From: Amyloporia xantha
Lineage: Eukaryota > Basidiomycota > Agaricomycetes > Polyporales > Adustoporiaceae
Direction: 5' to 3'
Assembly (NCBI GenBank): GCA_036971615.1
Contig: JAYKKR010000003.1
Span: 2,294,001-2,358,000, forward strand
Length of the DNA: 64,000 nucleotides
Below, one piece after another: positions 61,533 to 64,000 of the stretch. The notes beneath the pieces were generated by a model. The model was not told where the DNA came from and ran no database searches. It saw only the letters and a program-made list of their open reading frames with translations. Made by a program: the position numbers and the translations under genes. The first letter of the stretch is position 1, and every line of letters begins with the position of its first letter.

Positions 61533-63117
61533 ATGTCGCTCAGTCTGACTTCATCCGTCCGTCTCTCTTCTGGTATGTCGTGTTTAGTGGCTACGGGAAT
61601 AACATCCCTGAGGTGTCCGTCATAGGCTACCAGATGCCCCTCCTTGGGCTGGGTGTATATCAGAACCAGGACTGTATACCTGCGTGTATCGCTGCGCTGA
61701 AGCATGGCTACAGGTGTGAACCATCTTTACTTCTGCAATGCCAATAGTTCCAACCCGATCGCCAGACATATCGACTCTGCGCGTGTGTATCGGAACGAGG
61801 CGCAGGTGGGACAGGCTGTTCGAGAGAGTGGCGTTCCCAGAAGCGAGATCTTCGTCAGTGGGTATCCCTCCCTCCTACAATGACACCGACGATCTCACTA
61901 GCTTCTTTCGATTATGGCGCCTCGTGATCGCGCCCGCAGCTTCCAAGGTCTACGATCCCGACCATGGCTACGAGAACACTCTGAAGGCAGTCGACGAATC
62001 GCTGCAAAAGTTCGGATTTGGTTCGTGAGCCTTGCTATCGGTGGTGTTCAGAGTGCACAATTCTCTGTGATTCTGGGGCCGACTCTCAATCAGAATCGGA
62101 TTCTGATCTTGCTTCCGATTTCATCGGGAATTGCAAAGTCGAGCGAAATCACTACTTTTTGCGAACCTCAACCGGGAGGCGGTTCGACGTTCCTAAACGC
62201 GCTTCTGGCTACGTCGATTCCGGTTATCTTACGTTACGCAAGATCCTGGCAAATTTTGCCTCGTTCACAAACAATGCATTCACAGTCGGACTTGATTCTG
62301 ACCTTGTCCGAGAATCTGCTGTGTTCTACCCAGATTCATACAAGAATCTCTGGACTCTGAACACACCTATTCATACGTTAATGGATGCACTGAATGTGAA
62401 TCGCCTACGCAGATTATCTCGATCTCTATCTCATCCACAGCCCTCTGTCCGGAAAGGAGAAACGGCTCGCGACGTGGAAGGCTCTCCTGAAGGCCCGCGA
62501 CCTGGGCAAGCTCAGGACCGTCGGCGTCTCGAACTACGGCGTGAAGCACCTCGAGGAGATCCGCGAAGCCGGACTCGAGACGCCTGCCGTCAACCAGATC
62601 GAGGTACGCCCGCCCTCCACCATCATTCCCTCGTTCTTGACTGACAGCGCCCCACAGCTCCAGCCGTTCTGCCAGCAGAGGCCGATTGTCGAGTACTGCA
62701 AGAAGAACGGGATCTTCGTCCAGGCGTACTGCCCGCTCGTTCGTGGCGAGTTCGGCAACCCGGTCCTCCAGGAGCTCGCTCAGAAGGTGCGTGCACTGCC
62801 TGTGCGACCACATTCCGAACCGCGCCACTGACGATTCTCTGCAGTACAAGAAGGATGTTGCGCAGATCCTCGTCCGCTGGTCCCTGCAGCACAAGTGCGT
62901 CCTGTCTTGTCCTTGCCTCTCTGCTCGGAGCTGATATTTGACGTTGCGCGGGAACTGCAGTTTCAGCCCGCTGCCTAAGTCCTCCCAGCCGGCGCGCGTC
63001 GTGTCCAACGCGGACTTGTATGATTTCGAGCTTTCGAGCGAGGACTTGGCGAAGATCGATGCGCTTGACAAGGGCAAGGACGGTGCGGTCAGCTGGAATC
63101 CCGTCGATGCCGAGTAA
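61533..63117 (+). CDS. Aldo/keto reductase, tandem copy 2
   Basis: Paralog of 59139-60475 with the same role and the same 275 aa length. Exons are 61533-61572, 61626-61713, 61766-61857, 61940-62020, 62413-62603, 62658-62786, 62845-62894 and 62961-63117; each has exactly the same length as its partner in copy 1. The start [20 protein letters not shown], the [11 protein letters not shown] block, FVTSKV, DLYLIHS and [19 protein letters not shown] all match. Intron 4 is 392 nt against 66 nt in copy 1, which suggests an insertion. The 3' half is GC-richer than in copy 1. Confidence 0.93.
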
Positions 63118-63534
63118 GCAAATAGTTGCCGGGCACACCGGAACGATTTTCGAAATACAAAGAGGTAGCCTGAAATACATAGCAGAAGTGCAAGAAAATG
63201 ACCAAGATGTTGTATGTATGTATTCCTAAAGACCTGAATTCATTTGGTAGCGCTACATTCTGGCATCCACAATCCCGGAATGGCAAATATACAAAGTCGA
63301 CAAGAAGTGTTCGGGTTATTACATGCGTCCGAATATCGAGTCCAATGAAAGTAATACAAAAGGACTAGATGGCAATGCTGTTGTATACTAGTCGTGCAGA
63401 TACCTGGATATACCGTCAATTGAAGGGTTATACGACCCTACAAAGAGCAAATTGAGACCAACGGTTTTATGAGAAGCGATTCGTGTATGCGTACCACTGG
63501 TCAACCGTCTTTGAGAATTGCTTCGTGTAGTCAC
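63118..63534. other. Convergent 3' region, nothing recognised
   Basis: A spacer between AKR copy 2 (+) and DUF6533 copy 3 (-). AT-rich, no motif seen. Confidence 0.35.
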
Positions 63535-64000
63535 TCAACCCGAAATGCTCTCCACATCCCGATCCATGCGCTCGGTGGACTCCTGCCAGACGTCCTGTCC
63601 CGCCGCAGCATTGCCTTCTGCAGTGAGCCGAGCGCACGGTGTGTTCGCCTGCGAGGATAGGCCGTAGGCCGGTGCCAGCACATGCCTGGATTCTGCATCG
63701 ACTCTCGATGAATCCTGGCAAGTCGAGCTGCCTTCCGTATGCAATTGCGACTTCGGCCGTGCGATGCCCACAAAGGATATATGTGACGAGTCTTCGGCGC
63801 TGGAATCGAGATCCGTATGACCAATGCTGCGGAGGTTAAGAATGCACCGAGTTATCAGAATGGATGTCATCCTGCCAGTGAGGAGCATGTCAGAGTCTGA
63901 TGCTGGATACGGACCCTGTTTAAGGACGCACGGGACCAGGAAGTTCGTGGCGGCGTCAGAGGTAGCCTGAATGAGAAATTTCTCTAGTGAGCATTTCATC
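63535..64000 (-). CDS. DUF6533-type membrane protein (copy 3), truncated by window end
   Basis: The 3' end of a third member of the family seen at 49095 and 56777. The last exon runs 63871-63535 and begins MTSILITRCILNLRSIGHTD, nearly identical to the corresponding start in copy 2, then a Ser/Asp/Ala-rich cytosolic tail (LAPAYGLSSQANTPCARLTA) ending DRDVESISG. The preceding exon at the window edge ends FLVPC before a donor. The rest of the gene lies outside the window. Confidence 0.65.
   Translation of the reverse strand, partial: MKCSLEKFLIQATSDAATNFLVPCVLKQGPYPASDSDMLLTGRMTSILITRCILNLRSIGHTDLDSSAEDSSHISFVGIARPKSQLHTEGSSTCQDSSRVDAESRHVLAPAYGLSSQANTPCARLTAEGNAAAGQDVWQESTERMDRDVESISG

Noticed and set aside
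1..64000. CRISPR arrays, operons or prokaryotic features
   Set aside because: No regularly spaced repeats were seen. Introns, tRNA introns and gene families show a eukaryotic (fungal) genome.

Overview
The window is nuclear DNA of a filamentous basidiomycete, most likely an Agaricomycete (wood-rot type, possibly Polyporales; the order is inference). Evidence: almost every gene is cut by many 47-70 nt GT-AG introns, several exons are under 30 nt, genes lie on both strands without operons, two tRNA genes carry introns after position 37, and the families (DUF6533 seven-helix proteins, OPT transporters, Msb1/Mug8, a fungal DUF262 protein) are typical of such fungi. Exon-intron models were assembled by hand from splice signals, reading phase and family motifs. 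Where given in full they close in phase from start to stop.

Layout. 1-4.2 kb: no convincing gene. 4.2-9.4 kb: a secreted six-hairpin glycosidase-like gene (-), damaged or unresolved at its 3' end, divergent from a 17-exon MFS anion:cation symporter (+). 9.7-14.4 kb: a DUF262 (GmrSD-N/ParB-like) protein of about 1006 aa, flanked on both sides by copies of one ~150 bp repeat. 14.8-20 kb: a small membrane protein and a 1233 aa Msb1/Mug8-domain morphogenesis protein. 20.5-22.1 kb: a 1.5 kb element with ~250 bp terminal inverted repeats. 22-28.7 kb: mostly unassigned sequence around a mitochondrial-type cyclophilin. 28.7-31.8 kb: OPT oligopeptide transporter (-). 33.2-41.3 kb: compact housekeeping block with kish (KSH1), adrenodoxin reductase (ARH1), SDH4 and a dynamin-like GTPase. 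41.5-45.8 kb: gene-poor and repeat-rich, with tRNA-Thr, a hAT-like MITE with an 8 bp target duplication, and clustered CACGTG sites. 45.8-48.2 kb: COX8/COX7C-type subunit, a basic disordered protein, tRNA-Ser. 49-64 kb: three DUF6533-type membrane proteins, acireductone dioxygenase (ADI1), an AtaL-like SRPBCC protein, a GNAT acetyltransferase and a tandem pair of aldo/keto reductases.

How the genes work together. Four genes act in mitochondria (ARH1, SDH4, COX8, the cyclophilin), three are transport or secretion functions (MFS, OPT, KSH1) and one acts in methionine salvage (ADI1). No biosynthetic cluster is evident. The most unusual content is the nuclear DUF262 protein with an R/D-rich tail, the DUF6533 family scattered through the right end, and the mobile-element debris. 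Coordinates of CDS entries run from start codon to stop codon on the genome; exons are listed in the evidence.
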